Below, in pieces: positions 62,461 through 64,000 of a stretch of 64,000 nucleotides of DNA. Position 1 is the stretch's first letter. The number at the start of each line of letters is the position of its first letter. The notes beneath the pieces were generated by a model, which saw only the letters and a list, made by a program, of their open reading frames with translations, made no database searches and was not told the origin of the DNA. The position numbers and the translations under genes are program-made. This stretch comes from Corynebacterium qintianiae (GTDB lineage Bacteria > Actinomycetota > Actinomycetes > Mycobacteriales > Mycobacteriaceae), in the NCBI RefSeq assembly GCF_011038645.2, contig NZ_CP064955.1:682001-746000 (forward strand). Reading direction: 5' to 3'.

Positions 62461-63414
62461 ATGATTGAACAGGGAAAAAACGTCCTCCTCGCCGCCCCGC
62501 GCGGATACTGCGCCGGTGTCGACCGCGCGGTCGAGACCGTGGAGAAGGCCCTCGAGAAGTACGGTGCCCCCGTGTACGTGCGCAAGCAGATCGTTCACAA
62601 CAAGTACGTCGTGGAGACCCTGGAGGAGCGCGGCGTCATCTTCGTCGACGAAGCCGACGAGGTTCCGGCGGGCGCGCACCTCGTGTTCTCGGCCCACGGG
62701 ATTTCCCCCGCAGTCCGCGAGTCCGCAGTCCAGCGCAACCTGTTCACGCTGGATGCCACCTGCCCGCTGGTGACCAAGGTCCACAACGAGGCCAAGCGCT
62801 TCGCCCGCGACGGCTATCAGATCCTGCTCGTCGGCCACGAGGGGCACGAGGAAGTGGAGGGCACCGCCGGCGAGGCACCTGAGGTGACCCATTTGGTCGA
62901 TGGACTCGAGGGCGTAGCCGCGCTGCCGGACTTTGGGCCGGAGGAGAAGCTGGTCTGGCTCTCTCAGACGACGCTTTCCGTTGACGAGACCATGGAGATC
63001 GTCAACAAGCTGCACGAGCGCTTCCCCCACCTGGAAAATCCCCCGAGCGACGACATCTGCTACGCCACCCAGAACCGCCAGGTGGCGGTCAAGGCCATCG
63101 CTCCGAAGTGCGACCTGATGATCGTCGTGGGCTCGCAGAACTCGTCCAACTCGAAGCGGCTCGTCGAGGTTGCTCTCGACGCCGGTGCGAAGGCGTCCTA
63201 TCTAGTGGATTACGCCCGCGAGATCGACGAGGCGTGGCTCGAGGGTGTCCAGACCGTCGGCGTCACCTCGGGCGCGTCCGTACCTGAGATCCTGGTCCGG
63301 GAGGTCGTGGAGTTCCTCGACGACCGCGGTTACAACGACGTTGAACAGGTCACCACGACGACCGAGACGATCACGTTCTCGCTGCCCCGCGACCTGCGCC
63401 CGTCCCGCGTCTAG
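62461..63414 (+). CDS. ispH: 4-hydroxy-3-methylbut-2-enyl diphosphate reductase
   Basis: 317 aa from ATG 62461. Three iron-sulfur cysteines in [24 protein letters not shown] and [11 protein letters not shown], plus the catalytic Glu in the TxE region. Last step of the MEP pathway, giving IPP and DMAPP, the C5 units used by the carotenoid and prenyl enzymes in this window. The stop overlaps the convergent DUF6542 gene. Confidence 0.96.
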   Translation: MIEQGKNVLLAAPRGYCAGVDRAVETVEKALEKYGAPVYVRKQIVHNKYVVETLEERGVIFVDEADEVPAGAHLVFSAHGISPAVRESAVQRNLFTLDATCPLVTKVHNEAKRFARDGYQILLVGHEGHEEVEGTAGEAPEVTHLVDGLEGVAALPDFGPEEKLVWLSQTTLSVDETMEIVNKLHERFPHLENPPSDDICYATQNRQVAVKAIAPKCDLMIVVGSQNSSNSKRLVEVALDAGAKASYLVDYAREIDEAWLEGVQTVGVTSGASVPEILVREVVEFLDDRGYNDVEQVTTTTETITFSLPRDLRPSRV

Positions 63415-64000
63415 CGCTCTCCGCCGTACAGGTCCTCGGTGAGGGAGCGGCGAGTTCGCGTCGAGCGCGGTGCTTGACGACGGCTCGCGGAACGCGCCCC
63501 GGCTCCTTCCCGCCGCTCCATGATCTCGCGCAGTTCGCTCACGGTGACAGTGCGCTCCCTCGCCCGTTTGCCTTCCGTCGACGTGCGGTGGTTGCTCCGC
63601 GCGGCGCGTCGGCGCTCCGCCCGTTCCTTGCGGGCGAGGGCCTCGTTGTGGCGCTTCAGCAGCTGCACCCGCGCCACCGCGATCACGACGGATCCGATCG
63701 TCGCGGCTGCAAGGACAGGGAAGAGCTGGAGCAACGGGTAGAAGATGACCAAGACGTCGGTGCGCGAGATTCCCGTCGCGCCGGATGACGCGCCTGTCGC
63801 GATGAACCAGCCCGTGGCGGCCACCGCCGCGACGAACAGGATCGGGGTCAGCGCCACCGTGACGAACAACCCGCGCGGGTTGACAAGCGTGGCGGACATG
63901 ATGGCGGCGATCGCGAACAGCGCGAGGAAAGGCCAAGAGATCTGCCCGGCGTAGACCGACAACAGGGAGCCGGTGAACAGGGCGGCGCACATGATGCCGA
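63411..64000 (-). CDS. DUF6542-like membrane protein (5' end beyond window)
   Basis: At least 196 residues. The open frame continues to the window edge (Gly-Ile before [16 protein letters not shown]), in the middle of a helix, so the true start lies beyond 64000. Four helices precede a long basic C-terminal tail ([31 protein letters not shown]). It matches the protein next to ispH in mycobacteria, of unknown function. Confidence 0.78.
   Translation of the reverse strand, partial: GIMCAALFTGSLLSVYAGQISWPFLALFAIAAIMSATLVNPRGLFVTVALTPILFVAAVAATGWFIATGASSGATGISRTDVLVIFYPLLQLFPVLAAATIGSVVIAVARVQLLKRHNEALARKERAERRRAARSNHRTSTEGKRARERTVTVSELREIMERREGAGARSASRRQAPRSTRTRRSLTEDLYGGER

Noticed and set aside
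1..64000. CRISPR arrays, insertion sequences, prophage or rRNA
   Set aside because: No spaced direct repeats, transposase, integrase or rRNA sequence was seen; the region reads as core chromosome.

Overview
The window looks like a core-genome segment of a high-GC Corynebacterium. The gene order greA, DUF4307, mca, small membrane protein, short cis-prenyltransferase, coaA/glyA, fumC, glpX, DUF4245, xseB, xseA, ispH matches mycobacterial and corynebacterial chromosomes. Mycothiol chemistry (mca), a C50 carotenoid operon (crtB, crtI, crtYe, crtYf, crtEb) and the order MFS, glmU, prs, MFS, rplY, pth fit the same genus. No rRNA, phage, insertion sequence or CRISPR array was seen. Coding density is very high, no gene-free stretch reaches 300 bases, and many neighbouring genes overlap.

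Layout. 0-2.7 kb: gluconeogenic-type GAPDH (gapB) and a zinc alcohol dehydrogenase. 2.8-5.6 kb: DoxX protein and an apparent sulfolipid (SQDG) gene pair, sqdB-sqdX. 5.8-11.6 kb: a fumarate-reductase-like flavoprotein with a DASS anion transporter, convergent to an ascorbate-type PTS led by an unknown small protein. 11.6-16.4 kb: DUF2200, YihY, SDR, two tandem patatin-like proteins and a lipoprotein. 16.4-31.9 kb: release factor 3, FMN reductase, two peptidyl-tRNA hydrolase paralogues, nitronate monooxygenase, FAH-family hydrolase, L25, two MFS transporters, prs, glmU, tRNA-Gln, TetR, mfd and tRNA-Leu.

32-46.4 kb is the most distinctive part: an HNH/DUF222 protein with a LexA-like box in its promoter, the carotenoid operon with a leading GT2 glycosyltransferase, a divergent CYP152 P450 peroxygenase, an osmoprotectant ABC transporter, a CPBP protease, an SDR-TspO fusion protein and a DNA photolyase. 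Carotenoid, TspO and photolyase genes together suggest a light or oxidative-stress neighbourhood. 46.5-64 kb: BI-1, lipoprotein, greA and mca region, coaA/glyA, DUF5997 with an HTH-less LysR-like protein, LGFP lipoprotein, GNAT, a TetR-controlled DHA2 drug exporter, fumC, glpX, xseBA, ispH and a partial DUF6542 membrane protein.

Many start codons lie 6-9 nt downstream of a TAnnnT -10 hexamer without a Shine-Dalgarno sequence, indicating leaderless mRNAs. Several divergent gene pairs appear to share a palindromic TATA core that could serve as a -10 element in both directions. All function assignments come from reading protein sequence and context by eye; no database search was run.
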